Below are positions 23,787 through 35,582 of a stretch of DNA of 64,000 nt, piece after piece. The stretch is taken from assembly GCA_033439765.1 (NCBI GenBank), contig JAULSN010000001.1, forward strand, positions 6,138,001 to 6,202,000. Direction: 5' to 3'. Origin of the DNA: Lasiosphaeria ovina. Lineage: Eukaryota; Ascomycota; Sordariomycetes; Sordariales; Lasiosphaeriaceae. The number at the start of each line of letters is the position of its first letter. Position 1 is the stretch's first letter. A program made the position numbers and the translations under genes. The notes under the pieces are model-generated. The model had not been told where the DNA came from, made no database searches, and saw only the letters and a list, made by a program, of their open reading frames with translations.

Positions 23787-26021
23787 ATGGCTTCGTACGA
23801 CCCCTACGAGGTCCCTGCACGCGAGCGCACCAAGCGCTACTATCGCGAGGAGCGGGACGCTCGGGGTACCGAAACCCGTGATACCTATCTAAATGTCACG
23901 CCGTCGCGCGACTTGGTCCCACGGCCGCGAGAGGATAGCGACCTCTCCGTCGAGGAAATCCGTCGCGATTTCCCGCCTCCAGGTTACTCCAACCGAGACG
24001 TCCGCCGCGCCCGCTCAGCCGAGCCCGGGTACTACGATGAATACGATCGCTCGTCGCACTACAGCAGCCGCGACCGCGACCGCGACTATGACCGAGACTC
24101 GGAACGTCGCTCCTCGCACAAGAAGTCCACTGCCTACTACGAGGAGGAGAAGAAGGCCCGCGTCCTCAGCAAGCAGGAGCAGATTATTGCCGCCATCACC
24201 GGCGCTGCCATCGCCATCGGTGGCAAGGAGCTCTACGACCGCCGCGAGGCAAACCAGCGTGGTGCCGACGTCCAGCGAAACGTCCTAGCCTCGGCCGCTC
24301 TAGGCGCTGCTGGAGCGTTTGCCGGCTACCAAGGAACCGAGCTGTACAACAAGCGCAAGGAAAAGGGCGAGAAGACGACCAAGACGACGACCCAGATCGC
24401 CCACCGCGGTCGTGACGGGAGGCTCGAGTACTATTCTGAGGAGGAAGAGACGGCTAAGGAGAAGAAGGGTCACAAGAACTTTTTGGAGAGCGCTCTTGCC
24501 GCAGCCGGCCTTGGCGGTGCTGTCAAGGCCCTGACTGGAGGCGGCAAGGACAAAGACGACAAGTCGGACACGAGGAGCCGGCGCGGCAGCAGCCGCTCCA
24601 CGTCCCGCTCCCGCTCGCCCTCGTCCCGCTCAAAGGGTGGCGAGAAAGGAAGCGGGGCCAACAAGATACAGAAGGCCGCCATGGCGTCGCTGATCGCCGG
24701 CGCCACTGAAGCATTCCGCATCTCTAAAGAGCCCGGCTCCTGGAAGGGTGAGAAGGCGAAGCGCGTTCTTACTGCGGCTGCTGGTGCCGCCACCATTGAT
24801 GCGGCCCAGAATCCCGACAAGGCCGGTAGCAAGCTCGGCATAGCCGAGGCCGTCATTGGCGGCCTGGTCGGCAATCGCGTCCTCAACGGTTCCAAGAAGA
24901 ATATCGAAGAGGACGAGAAGACGGGCCGGTCTCGGTCTCGATCTCGCGCCCGCTCCAAGAGTCGCGACGGCAGTAGCGGCGGCGGCGGCGTCAGCGGTCT
25001 TGCCGCCCTTGCAACCGCTGGTCTCGGCGCCTTCGGCGCCAAGAAGATTATGGACCATCGCGAGCGGTCGAGATCCCGGCGCCGAAGCGCAGACTCTGGT
25101 GACAGCCGGGATAGGTCACCCGATCGGCGCCACCGCAGCCGGAGCCGCAGCGTTGTTGACTCGGCCCGCCGAGGCCTGGCCAAGGTGGGCATCGGCAATG
25201 GACCCGACGACGATGATGATGACCGGCGTAACCGTGACCGCAGTCGTGACCGCAGACGCGATCAAGACGACTACGACTCGGTGCGAGGATCACGTAGACA
25301 CGGTCGGCACCACAGCTCCGACGATGAAAGCGACCGCGACCGCCGGCGCGGTGGAGGAAAAGACGACGACGGCCGTTCTGCGCACGGGGGCGGCCGCGAT
25401 CGCTCACGACAACGCGGTGACCGCTCAAGGCGAGCGTCGCTGTCCGAGTCAGACCTGGGCGATTCGGACGAAGACAACAAGCGGCAAAAGAAGATGAGAG
25501 GTAAGCAACTTATAACCACAGGCCTGGCGGCCGTGGCAACCATCCATGCAGCCCATAGTGTCTACCAGAGCATGGAGAAACGGAATCTGAGGCGAAAGGC
25601 GGTCAGAGAGGGCCGACTGAGCCCCGAGGAGGCCAAGAAGCTCAAGAAGAAGGCGCTATTGCAAGATGCTGCTTCGGTTGGCATCGCTGCCCTTGGTATC
25701 AAGGGCGCCATCTCCGAGGTTAAGGAAGCTCGCGAGATGACGCACGAGATGCACGAGTGGAAGATGCGCAAGGCTGAGAGGCACGAGCGGCGTCTTGCAA
25801 GGCAGCTGCAGCTGTCTCAGGGACGTGGCGGTGGTGGTGATGGCGACGATGAAGGCGACGGTGGCAATGGCAGCCGCGGCTACAGTAGACGCAGGGCTGA
25901 CAACTGGTCTCCGGCAGCTCCCCCCAGGGCGGACCGGTCTGACGGCGGACCCCGTTATTACGACGGGAATCCGTACGCCGCACTGCCCGCCCCTCCTGCC
26001 GGGCAATCCGACAGGAGGTGA
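23787..26021 (+). CDS. DUF3824-family protein with RS/RD linkers
   Basis: A single exon of 744 residues with no intron. The N-terminal 130 residues are charged and Tyr/Arg-rich (YDEYDRSSHYSSRDRDRDY). Several hydrophobic Gly/Ala segments follow, each spaced by polar linkers: IIAAITGAAIAIGGKELYDR, ASAALGAAGAFAGYQGTELY, ESALAAAGLGGAVKAL, an ATEAF...AAGAATIDAAQNP...AVIGGLVGNRVL block, GLAALATAGLGAFGAKKI, and GLAAVATIHAAHSVYQSM with IGIAALGIKGAISEV. The pattern recalls glycine-zipper membrane segments. The linkers are rich in RS, RD and DD (SRSTSRSRSPSSRS; RDRSRDRRRDQDDYD). DUF3824 proteins occur across filamentous ascomycetes and have no established function. The large opposite-strand frames here are composition shadows. 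Confidence 0.85.
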   Translation: MASYDPYEVPARERTKRYYREERDARGTETRDTYLNVTPSRDLVPRPREDSDLSVEEIRRDFPPPGYSNRDVRRARSAEPGYYDEYDRSSHYSSRDRDRDYDRDSERRSSHKKSTAYYEEEKKARVLSKQEQIIAAITGAAIAIGGKELYDRREANQRGADVQRNVLASAALGAAGAFAGYQGTELYNKRKEKGEKTTKTTTQIAHRGRDGRLEYYSEEEETAKEKKGHKNFLESALAAAGLGGAVKALTGGGKDKDDKSDTRSRRGSSRSTSRSRSPSSRSKGGEKGSGANKIQKAAMASLIAGATEAFRISKEPGSWKGEKAKRVLTAAAGAATIDAAQNPDKAGSKLGIAEAVIGGLVGNRVLNGSKKNIEEDEKTGRSRSRSRARSKSRDGSSGGGGVSGLAALATAGLGAFGAKKIMDHRERSRSRRRSADSGDSRDRSPDRRHRSRSRSVVDSARRGLAKVGIGNGPDDDDDDRRNRDRSRDRRRDQDDYDSVRGSRRHGRHHSSDDESDRDRRRGGGKDDDGRSAHGGGRDRSRQRGDRSRRASLSESDLGDSDEDNKRQKKMRGKQLITTGLAAVATIHAAHSVYQSMEKRNLRRKAVREGRLSPEEAKKLKKKALLQDAASVGIAALGIKGAISEVKEAREMTHEMHEWKMRKAERHERRLARQLQLSQGRGGGGDGDDEGDGGNGSRGYSRRRADNWSPAAPPRADRSDGGPRYYDGNPYAALPAPPAGQSDRR

Positions 26022-26689
26022 AGCAGATGCCAGCCACCCTCGTCTTCATGTACGGCCTGCCATACATGTCACCGCACCCCACGTCCGTCCACCTTTCTTC
26101 CCCTTCCCTTTGCCCATTTACATCCTCCTCCCCCATTACCCTATGCATTGGCGCTCCACCATTCTCTGCGCGAAAAGACGAGAGGGAATCCGGGGGAAGC
26201 CGAATAAAGCAAAGCATCGCGCATCGCATAGAAGCCCTCAGCACAGCCGCTCCCACAACCGCTTATTACGACTGTCATACGAAATATTCGTGTTGGAATA
26301 TGGCCAGAGCAGCGTTTCGGGCTTGCTGGGATTCTCCTCTCTCTCTGTCTCAGTCTCTCCAGGCCATGGTGCCACTCAGACAGTAGACGCGTGGACTGTT
26401 CATTCTTGGATTCTAACACTTGCTCTGGTTGTTACATTGGATGGGCCGCTTTTTTTCTCATTCCGTTTTCTTCTTCTGTTTCACGCACACAATTCACTTT
26501 CTCGCTATTGACCATTCCTAACGCTGAGAATATGTCCTAATTAATCTTTGTGTGACAGACCGCCGCCACTAAAGCTCAATGCTTCTCCATCCGGCCTCTC
26601 CGCCCTCACTTGCTATGGGGAGTGACGGGACAGGGGCCTGATCTGCTATTTGGCGCACGGCCATATCTGCTCGGATATGCGATGTATTT

Positions 26690-26727
26690 GTGCGTGTGCG
26701 TGTGCGTGTGCGTGTGTGCGTGTGTGG
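26690..26727. repeat. GTGTGC microsatellite
   Basis: An imperfect run of GTGC and GTGTGC units over 38 bases. The same repeat underlies the Arg/Val/Cys runs seen in the frames over it, which are therefore not genes. Confidence 0.8.
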
Positions 26728-28118
26728 AATGGTGACACACGTCACCGCACATTTGCACAGTACGTATGCCAAAGATCGCCGGCGGGAAGATATGGCGTGC
26801 ATTAAAGGGAAGTTTGGGCCCTTGTTCCTCATCCCTCCGCTCCGCTCAGTCCCGAGAAGCGGGCTGTTTACGACGGTGTGAGGGAAATGTGGGAGGGGGG
26901 CCGCGCCTTGCTGCAACCCCAAAACAGCGGCGAGGAACGAACGGCACGTGCGGGATAAAACGACAGAGGGCCGAAATAGGAACAGGCGACAATTTACACG
27001 TGTGTGAGGGAGGGTGAGATTGTGCACGGCACACCCAACTGGATTCCGATACGGCGGGCAGGCTGCGTTTCCACCCCTCCCTCCTCCAGCCATCCCCCTC
27101 AGCCCTCCCCCCTCCCTCCCTTCTACTATACCTTCCTCCGTTTTATTTCCTTATTTCCCTTCACCTACCTGCCATATCCTTTTTTTTCTTCTTTTTTTTT
27201 TCTTTTTATTGCTATCTCGATGTCGTTTTATCGGCTCATTCGGCCTATATCTTTTATTTTATTCTCATATATGTATGGGCTTTAGAATGAGAGGGAGGCA
27301 AGACTTGTGAGCGAGCGCTTTTTTTTTCGAACCAATGTGTTTGCAGGCTGTGTCGACGATGGGGTAACAAGAATAGCGGGGTGATGTTTGTTTGTAGGTG
27401 GTTTATGATGTTTGCCTCTACCTTGTCCTTTTTTCTTTTTTCTCTTGCCAACTATTTCCGATATATTCCCCATAGGTACCTACTTGTCTTGTTGTGGATA
27501 TTTGGAATGAAGAATACGACTGTCATGATGAAAACGGGGGCGCTTGCGCCATATATTTCACCTACTTTGGGTAGCTTTCCTTGAATATTGATTGTTTGGC
27601 AATCCTACTAGCATCATTCCCAAGCTTCGACCAGGCCCGTCCGTCTTCGCCCGCTCCGAACCCATATCCAGTCCCTCGAGAACCGAGGCGCTCTAGGCTG
27701 TGACATCACCTCCCCCGCACCTATCGCTCAACCGGCCTATTGTCGCCGCCTGCATTTTGAACACAGTTCATGGCTAACTAGTCACACATATCCGCCTCAG
27801 TGGCTTCGTAGTGTCTCCTTCCATGCTCGTCTATTTGGCCAGTATTGATCAAATCAACCTGACGAACTCGTCAGCTTAACACCTGCTCGCTACTAAGGAC
27901 TTTGTAGCCTCACGTTATGAAAAAGAAAAAAAATAGAGAGCATAACCTGTCAATTACACAGAACCTGTCTCGTAGGACGTCTAAAGTGCCTTTTCAGCGA
28001 CCGTTTCAGCGACCTCGTTGCGGCTGATGATCTCCCGTTGCCAAGCAGAAAGCGAAAAGCTTGGCCTGTGTGCCTGCGAGTGACATCATGTATGTACGGG
28101 AGGGGGGGGCTTTTGCGG

Positions 28119-28158
28119 CCCAGCCCAGCCCAGCCAGCCAGCCAGCCAGCCAACCCAA
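28119..28158. repeat. AGCCC/AGCC microsatellite
   Basis: Three CAGCC-type units followed by five GCCA units (CAGCCAGCCAGCCAGCC) and a CCAACCCAACTAGCCCAACC tail. A simple-sequence repeat in the CLF1 3' flank. Confidence 0.75.
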
Positions 28159-28676
28159 CTAGCCCAACCATTACAGCCAAGCCAAGTGTTGACTGGTTCC
28201 TTTTTTTTTTCTCTCGGCAGTTATTATTATAAGCAGGTCTAGATTTCGGACGAAACGTGCCGTGGTGACAAGAGTAAGAGAGGCGGTGACAAAAAAGAGG
28301 GAATAAAACGGGGGGGGGGACCAAGAGATGGGTCAAAACTCATATCATCAGTGGTTCCCTTTTTGACGCTATTTACAAGTGAAAGATTGATGCTTTGACA
28401 CCGCAGTGCCTTTGACACTACATACTTCAGCACAGACATGTAAAGAGAACAAATGCAAAACGGCGGGAGGCGAGGATAGCATCTATCTAGCTCGAAGCAA
28501 GTAGCGCGTCGCATGCCGGAAGCAGTGGAATCTCGTGCAGCATCGTTTAGAGGAAATGCCTCGCCGGTCCTTGTTCAAGCCAGCCGACTGCTGCCCACAA
28601 AACTCGTGCTGGCGACTGGATCGCATACAGGCCCATCTTATTCGAACGCACGCCAATGGGGCCGGCGTGGCGACCC

Positions 28677-30824
28677 TCAGTCGCCTCCTCCAGCAATGTT
28701 TCCTCCAGTTTGCTTCCACGCGTTAGCCATGGCCAGCAGGTTGGACAGGTTCTTGGTCTGCTGGTCGTCGGCTGGGAAGATATAGTCGATGTACTCCTCC
28801 CAGCTGTCGTCCTCCAGCTTGCGCTTCTTCTTTGTCTTGCGGGGCATCTGCGTCTGGATCTTTTCAATGTCCTCGGGAGACCCGTGCGTCTTCTCAAAGG
28901 CGAGCCACGCGTTGAGAAGCGACACGCGCTCGGCCTTGAGCTCACGGTCCTTCATGCTCTTGAGCGCCCGCTCAAAGACCTTGCGGGCCCGCGTCTTGGC
29001 CTCGTCGCTGACAGGCCGCTCGTCGGCCTCTTCTGCTTCTTCTCCCTCGGCGTCACCGTCCTCCTCGGGTATGTTGATCTCGAATTGCGCGTAGCTGATC
29101 CAGACCTTGGGGTGGTCTGCCTTGTCGAGCAGTCGCTCGTACAGGGCGCGCGTCTTCTCGTACTCGCCCTCCTCCTCCTCAAAGTCGATGTATGCCTTCC
29201 ACACTACCTCGGGCATGTCCAGGACAGGCTGGCTAATGGCAAGCTCGAAGATGCCGCGGGTTCGGTCGAGGTCATCCAGACCCCGCTCCAGCTCTGCCCA
29301 CTTGATCCACGTCTGGCAGTTGGCGAGGTTGTATAGCACATGCTTTTCGTATAGCGTCCGGCACCTCTCGAACTCGTACAGCTTCTGTTCCAGGTTGATG
29401 TACTCCCTGAAGATCTTGTCCTTGGGACACATGCCAATGGCGCGTCCGAGCGTCTTGCGGGCAGTTGCGAGCTGTCCTTGACGGATCTCAAAGTGTGCCT
29501 TGGCAACCCAGACCTTGGCAAAGGTAAACTTCTTGTGCGGTATAAGGCCCAGGCACGTTTCGTAGACCTGTCGTGCACGCTCGATATCCCCTGCCTCTTT
29601 CTCCTCCCATATGGCGTAGAAGAGGAAGAGGAAGATGTACCTCCTCCAGTGGCGCTTTTCCTGGGTCGGCGGCACCTGGGCAATGGCCCGCTCATATGTC
29701 TCTCGGACACGGTCTGCGTCACCTCCGCTCTCCTCCAACCGGGCGAAATCAAACCATATATCGTAGTTTTTGGGGTTCTCCTTTACCTGTTTCTCGTAGA
29801 GCCGTCTCCTTTTTGTGAGAACGACGTCTTCCACACCCTCTTGGTCGCCAAACTGTTTCTCGAACGTCGTGTATTGGGCGTGAAGGGCCATGGACTTGGA
29901 GCGCGGGAGATTGTCAAGGCCAAACTTGTAGATGGCGCGCGCGCGCGCGTACTCTCTTAAGCGCGCCTCATATCTCGCATAGGCGACGAACAACTTCTCG
30001 TCGACCGCGTCGTCACCCATCAATTCGGCAATCGTCTGGATGGCGGTCTGAAACACTTCACGAACCGTGTCGGTGGTCCCATACTCCTCCTCGAACTTGG
30101 CCCATTTCAGCCATGTTCTCGGCTCGGGATGAACCACGGTGAATGCCCGGAAAATTTCCCTCGCGCGGTCGAACTCGCCATAACGCTTTTCGAGGCGGAT
30201 ATACGCGCTCCAAGCCTGCTCGTCCGGGTGCCACTTCATCCACCGATCAAACACCTGCCGAGTGCCGGGGATGTCGCCGAGCATCTCCATGACATAGAGA
30301 TACTGGTACCATAGCGAAGACACACGCGGGAGCCGGGTGACGGCGCGGTCCAAAAGATTGCGGGCATGGTTGATGTTGCGACTCTTGATCTCGGCCTGAA
30401 TGTACCTGATCCATAGCTCTGTCGCGGAGGCGAGGAGTCAGCGGGTTTCTGGCCTGGGAGGAGGAGCGAGAGCAAGCGCATGCACAAGGAGAAAGAGAAA
30501 CGTACGAGTGTTGTTGGGATGTACATCGAGCGCACGCTCGAAGACGGAGCGCGCCCGCGCAAACTCTTTCTGCTCGAGTTCCCAGGCGGCGTATTGAAGC
30601 CAGTTGAAAAGACGCACGCGATTGCGGCGGACATAATCCTCGAACTCGCGGCGCTTCCGGCCCTGGTATTCCTTGAGCTCCTCAAGATCGGCGAAGCGCT
30701 GCGTGGGAGTCTGGAGCGCGACTTCCTGGCGGTCGACGGCCTCGCGAAGCAGCTGCTCGGCCGAAATCTGCACTGGCGCTGCCGCCTTGTTCTTGACCCT
30801 GGGAGGGCCGCGTGAGGACTCCAT
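28677..30824 (-). CDS. clf1: Pre-mRNA-splicing factor CLF1 (crooked neck / Syf3)
   Basis: Two exons (30824-30506 and 30418-28677) with an 87-base intron give 686 residues, the usual size of fungal CLF1. The protein scaffolds the Prp19/NineTeen complex in the spliceosome and joins U4/U6.U5 during activation. It consists almost wholly of HAT (half-a-TPR) repeats. Clear units include [71 protein letters not shown] and [19 protein letters not shown], with the W...A..E pattern and a conserved R/P at the end of each. The start [20 protein letters not shown] is typical of the family; the frame upstream of it is leader. A basic stretch ([20 protein letters not shown]) closes the protein and may be a nuclear signal. 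It is divergently paired with PRP31. Confidence 0.95.
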
Positions 30825-31355
30825 TGTCGAGGGCTGCCGTCGATGCTGGGCCAGCAAAAGACGCGCCGACCAGGACAGTGGCTGATCGCGCTTTTCGTAG
30901 GGTTGTGGCCGGCGTGCCTGGTTTTTGCGTGCGATGGGAGGGGGGAGAGAGCTATCGTTTGAGGCGCCAATATATGCCCGTGTCTACGTTTCCAACTAAG
31001 GTACGGATACTGTGGACTTAGACTCGATTCTAGCACCTATTCTGGCGGTGGTTAGATTTACGAATACAGATACTCCATTCGTTCCCAGATTACGCTGTAG
31101 GATGGTCCGTGCACGGCGGCCGGATAGAGTTTCTGCGCCACATCACTAAATTAAGCCACTGATCTGAACACCAGCTCCAGTGTAAAGTCCCGGCAGCCGC
31201 TGTAGCCTTGGCAGCCTCGCATCGTCCAACACAAGTGCAGGCGCCCTAGCGGCCAGAACCCAAACTTTCTTCCTCACTTCTTTACCTTCAACGACCCCCA
31301 AATAAAAGTCGCGTCACGACTCGATACGCCGCGCCATTTGACGGCAACCTTCAGA
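30825..31355. promoter_or_regulatory. divergent promoter CLF1 / PRP31
   Basis: 531 bases separate the two start codons of head-to-head spliceosome genes. The interval must carry both core promoters and 5' UTRs. No frame or RNA gene is evident. The short spacing and shared pathway make co-regulation plausible. Confidence 0.6.
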
Positions 31356-33338
31356 ATGTCGACGCTTGCGGACGAGCTACTCCAGGACTTCGAAGACTCG
31401 GGCTCTGATGCCGGAGGCGACGACCCCCAAGATGACTTCTTAGACGACGGCGCCCTTTCACTCGGTGCCGATGCAAATGGCGACTTAGCAATGAATGACG
31501 ACGACGATGAGGCGGCCGATCCAGCAGGCGGGGACGGCGACAGCGATGGCAGTGGCAGTGGCGACATGATGGACGGGGTGGTCGACGTAACAGCTGGCCG
31601 CACCGACGAACCCGACGAGGCCAAGGCAAAGATTGAAAAGATGCAGCTGGGCGGCGTTCGCGATGTCCGAGCCGTTGCTGGACTCATGAAGACCCTGACG
31701 CCAGTCCTCGAGGTTAGCGCAGCCTCTCCTACCTGGTCCCTCCAACCTGTCCCCTCCCCATCCCTCACCTACCATGCAGTAAAGTGTTTACATCTTTATG
31801 CGAGCAATAGCCCTAACAGTCTGGATCGAACGTGACAGAAAATCGAACATTACCAATCCAAACCCGCTGAGTCGACCGACATAGGCAGTGTGGAGGACCA
31901 TCCCGAATACCATCTTCTCACACAGTCAAACAGCTTGTCCACGTCGATCGACAACGAGATAGTTCTCGTACATAAGTTTATCCGCGACCACTACTCAGTT
32001 CGGTTCCCTGAACTTGAAACCCTCATCACCAATCCTCTCGAGTATGCAAAGGTTGTCGCTATCCTGGGCAACGGCCCCATGGACTCGGAAAGCATCAAGA
32101 CGCTACAAGTGTCGACGGACAACCCCCTTGGCGTGACGCTCAAGTCAGTGCTCGACGGGCCGTCCTTGATGATTGTCACAGTGGAGGCTACCACGTCCAA
32201 GGGCCAGGCTATGCCACAAGACAAGCTCGAGCGCGTGGTACAAGCTTGCGAGATGGTGATAGCGCTCGACAAAGCCAAGAAGACCCTCACCGAATACGTA
32301 CAGTCGCGTATGAACATATTTGCGCCTAACCTCACAGCACTTATCGGCTCCCTCACAGCGGCGCAGCTGCTCAACCAAGCCGGCGGTCTCATCGGTCTTT
32401 CCAAGGCGCCAGCATGCAACCTCCCCGCGTGGGGATCCAAGAAACAGGCTAGCGCAGCCCTTGCGACCAACGTTGGCATACGGCAGCAGGGCTTCATTTT
32501 CCAGTCACCAATCCTCCGAGGTATTTCAAACGATCTCAAAAAGCAGGCCATGAAGATGTTTGCAAACAAAATTGTCATGTGCGCGCGTTGTGACTGCTTC
32601 CACCAGTTTCGTGATGGGTCCGAGGGCGAACGGCTAAAAGACGAGTGCCTGGACCGTCTCGACAAGTTGCACCAAAAGCCTCTAAACAAAGGCGCCCGCG
32701 CCCTCCCAGCGCCGGACGACAAGCCCAGCAGGAAGCGTGGGGGCCGGCGTGCCCGCAAGGCGAAGGAGGCCACGGCGATGACAGACCTCCGCAAGGCGCA
32801 GAATCGCATGGCATTTGGCAAAGAGGAGAAGGAGGTGGGCTACGGAGTGGGCGACAGCACAAAGGGCCTCGGCATGATCGGAGCACGGGACGATGGACGT
32901 CTTCGTGTTGCGCAGATCGACCAGCGCACGCGCGCCAGGTTGAGTGCCAAGAGCAAGGGGTGGGGCGGCGCAACCTCTCTCGCCAGCGGCAGCGCGTCGT
33001 CGCTCAAGGGCTTTGGTGTCGGTGGCATGGGAAACATCAGCCTGGCGAGCAGCAAGGGTCTGCGTACCTCGGGCGTGGGTTCCACGGTGGGCTCAACTGC
33101 GGGCACGGTTTCCTCGCTCGCCTTTACGCCGATGCAAGGCTTGGAGCTTGTTGATCCCAAGGTCCAAGCGGAGCTCAGTCGCAAGCGCAAGGCAGACGAG
33201 GATCGATACTTCAAAGGCGGGACATTCACACAGGTCCAGGGTTCCAGCGCGGCGGGGAGCAACGACGGGTTCAAAAAGCCTGATTTACCTCCGAGAAAAA
33301 AGATTGACACTGGCGCGACCAAGTCGTCTGCGCCATAA
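31356..33338 (+). CDS. prp31: U4/U6 snRNP protein PRP31
   Basis: Two exons (31356-31712 and 31839-33338) with a 126-base intron close in phase to 618 residues. PRP31 binds U4 snRNA and the 15.5K protein and is needed to form the U4/U6.U5 tri-snRNP. The N-terminus is acidic (MSTLADELLQDFEDSGSDAG, then a DDDDE run). A helical NOSIC-type part follows, with LVHKFIRDHYSVRFPELETL and NPLEYAKVVAILGN. The Nop domain contains NIFAPNLTALIGSLTAAQLL, GGLIGLSKAPACNLPAWGSK and GFIFQSPILRGISNDLKKQA. A basic stretch (KPSRKRGGRRARKAKE) and the RMAFGKEEKEVGYG region characteristic of PRP31 lie next to it. The tail is Ser/Gly-rich (SLASGSASSLKGFGVGGMG) and ends with LPPRKKIDTG. The Nop domain differs from the common form at several places (for example CARCDCFHQF), but the signature is intact. 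Confidence 0.95.
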
Positions 33339-35582
33339 TGTGTACGCTAGATGATGGCATTCTGTCATGACATCGGCTTTTTCTTTTTTTACGTACTATG
33401 GGGAGGGGCGACTCAGGGGCGAGTGGGGTTACTCTGCGATCACCGTTTACTGGCGTCTTAAAAGAAGGCCGTCCGTTGCTTGTACTTTTATTTTTTTCCC
33501 ATGGCACATTTGGGACGCTACACCCGTGGAAGATCAACTGGGGTCGGAGGTAATCTGAGAGGTACCAACTAAAATGGTTTCTCGTCTACCTTTCAAGGTT
33601 CAACCAACTTTGCCTGCGGATACCTTAAGACGGTAGGCCCACAGCTGATAGACAGGAATGCTCGTTTTAAGTATCGCCCCTAGGACCTCAGGTGGTATGT
33701 CCTATTCGTGGACGCGCGACTCGCCTTACCTTAGGTTTGCGATGACACGTCAGACCCGTAGCTTGCCTGAGTGTTGTAGACTTTAATTAGTCCATCGTCG
33801 CGCCAAAACAGAGACTGGCAGATGATTTTCCCCGAGCGCCGTGCCACAGCGTCAAGACCTACATCAACTGTCGGGTGTAGGCTAGGTACCAAAGCCTGCA
33901 AGGAATGACCCGAAGGTCCAGAAGGGGACCCCTAAACCCCACCCCCACCTGTTAGGGCTAAGCTTGTTAAGATGGCATTCTTGGAAATGCCATGTTCCAG
34001 AGGAGAAATGCCATAGCGGCGAAAGGAAAGGGGAAAACCTTGATGTCAGAGGCAATGGGGACACCACGTTTTAGGATTGTACCCTGCGAGTCCTTGATTT
34101 TCTCTTTCGCCATTGCCCATCTTCCCTACTACTTTGCATCGCACACGCTTTTTTATTTATTAAACCGGGCATGATGTGGTTGGGCCATTTGGCAGCCTTC
34201 TGATCAACGGGTCATTCTGCTCTCCTTTGCCTATCTTGTCCCCTTCGAGATTGATAACTCTGGGCACGTCCGCCACAATCACCGCGCAGGCTTTTTCTGT
34301 CAAGATTGGGCCGAGAGAGCCCGCCCCCGCGAGACCAACCATCACACCTCATCACTGCGAATTGGAGGGGGTGCCTACTGCATCCGCATTGGTCCCTTTG
34401 GACGTGCTGCGGGCGTTTGACGGCGTGTTCATGTCGTCTTCCTATCACAGGTAATCTTGCAAGACTAAACAGGGCCGTTAAACCTTGATGTTGTTTATCG
34501 TGGTGGACTCCTGACCGAGCGAGCGAGCCGTGGTGGTGCGTGGCAGGACGCCGTCTTAGCCGATCACTTGGGTCGTTTCGCCGAGGATTGGGCGGGGGAA
34601 GGAGGGGTGGGAGGGGTGGGAGGCACTCCGTCATGCAGCCTTGAGCACCTTATCACACAAAGTTTTGTGTGTGTGGTGTTGGTGTCGTCGGGAATGCGAG
34701 TGGGCGGGGGAATAGGGATGCAGCATGACTTTGGGTCGTGCGAGCAGGAGTCTATTCACCACGTCTTCCGCCATGGCATCCATCAGAAAAAATGCCGTGA
34801 CCCCGCCTCTCAGAGCTTTGGCTCGGCGTGCGCATCCGATATGTCTGGCTGTCTGTCGGTCGGTCGGGTGGGAAGGCCACGACGCTCATCTGCACAACGT
34901 TGATGAGCATCGCCATCGTTGACACACCGCCATCGTAGGATATTTTGATCCCTTTCCGATCCCACTGCGGTATAGCTCCATTGCGCGATCATTTGCAATA
35001 TTGATTCGGATCGTCATTCGATCAAGAACGGGGCTAGCCTGAAATTCTTTTTAATTGAAAAAACACCACCCGAGGCTGTATTAAGTCCCGATGATGCCGA
35101 CAGCGAGGCGGGAGTGTTGCCATCGCTTGTGTGACTCCATGTCAGACAAAAGCTCTTTACTGACAGCATCGTGTTGCAGGCCTGATAACGCGGCGTACCT
35201 TGTCGGCAAGCAAGGAGTTCCAATGTATGGCCCATTGCGCGTTCATGTTTCTCATGTGGCTCAAGAGTGGATTGTTTCCTGTTTGCACAGGTTAATAATA
35301 TGCGCAACATACTACTATACGTACATACCTCTTAGTCCATACCTCAACTACCAAGGGAAGGTGGTCTTGAGGAGTTTTTTCTCCTTTTCCACACGGCTGA
35401 CCATGTTGTCGATCATTCTATCCGTTCACTCGGGTCCTCGCAGCGAAACCCCTCCTCACCTACTTGCTTCTGGAAACTTTCCTTGGTGTGACCACAACAA
35501 TATGGGGTTAGTACGTAGTAAAAGACAAGCCATCTGGACTCCAGAATGCGCTGCAAAGAGTCATTGATACCCGAGTCCCTTA
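33339..35582. other. gene-poor intergenic region, left of the inverted-repeat element
   Basis: No gene is recognised. A perfect 8-base stem with a 6-base loop (ATGGCATT / AATGCCAT) lies at 33972-33993. Frames are short and not protein-like. The region has the same C/T and TAGGTA-like texture as other gaps in the window. Confidence 0.5.

Larger units (their letters stand above)
26022..28676. other. convergent intergenic region
   Basis: Lies between the ends of the DUF3824 gene and CLF1, about 2.65 kb, large for a convergent gap. It contains two microsatellites (listed separately), a pyrimidine tract at 27.06-27.25 kb with runs of T, and a G run near 28.1 and 28.31 kb. No convincing gene is seen. 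A small or non-coding transcript could sit here, but the sequence does not show one. Confidence 0.5.

Noticed and set aside
24470..25198. 242-codon frame opposite the DUF3824 gene
   Set aside because: Mirror of the Arg/Ser-rich coding text; no start context or domain.
29934..29949. (GC)n run
   Set aside because: Lies within CLF1 and encodes an Arg-Ala repeat (ARARA) of a HAT unit; not an independent repeat.
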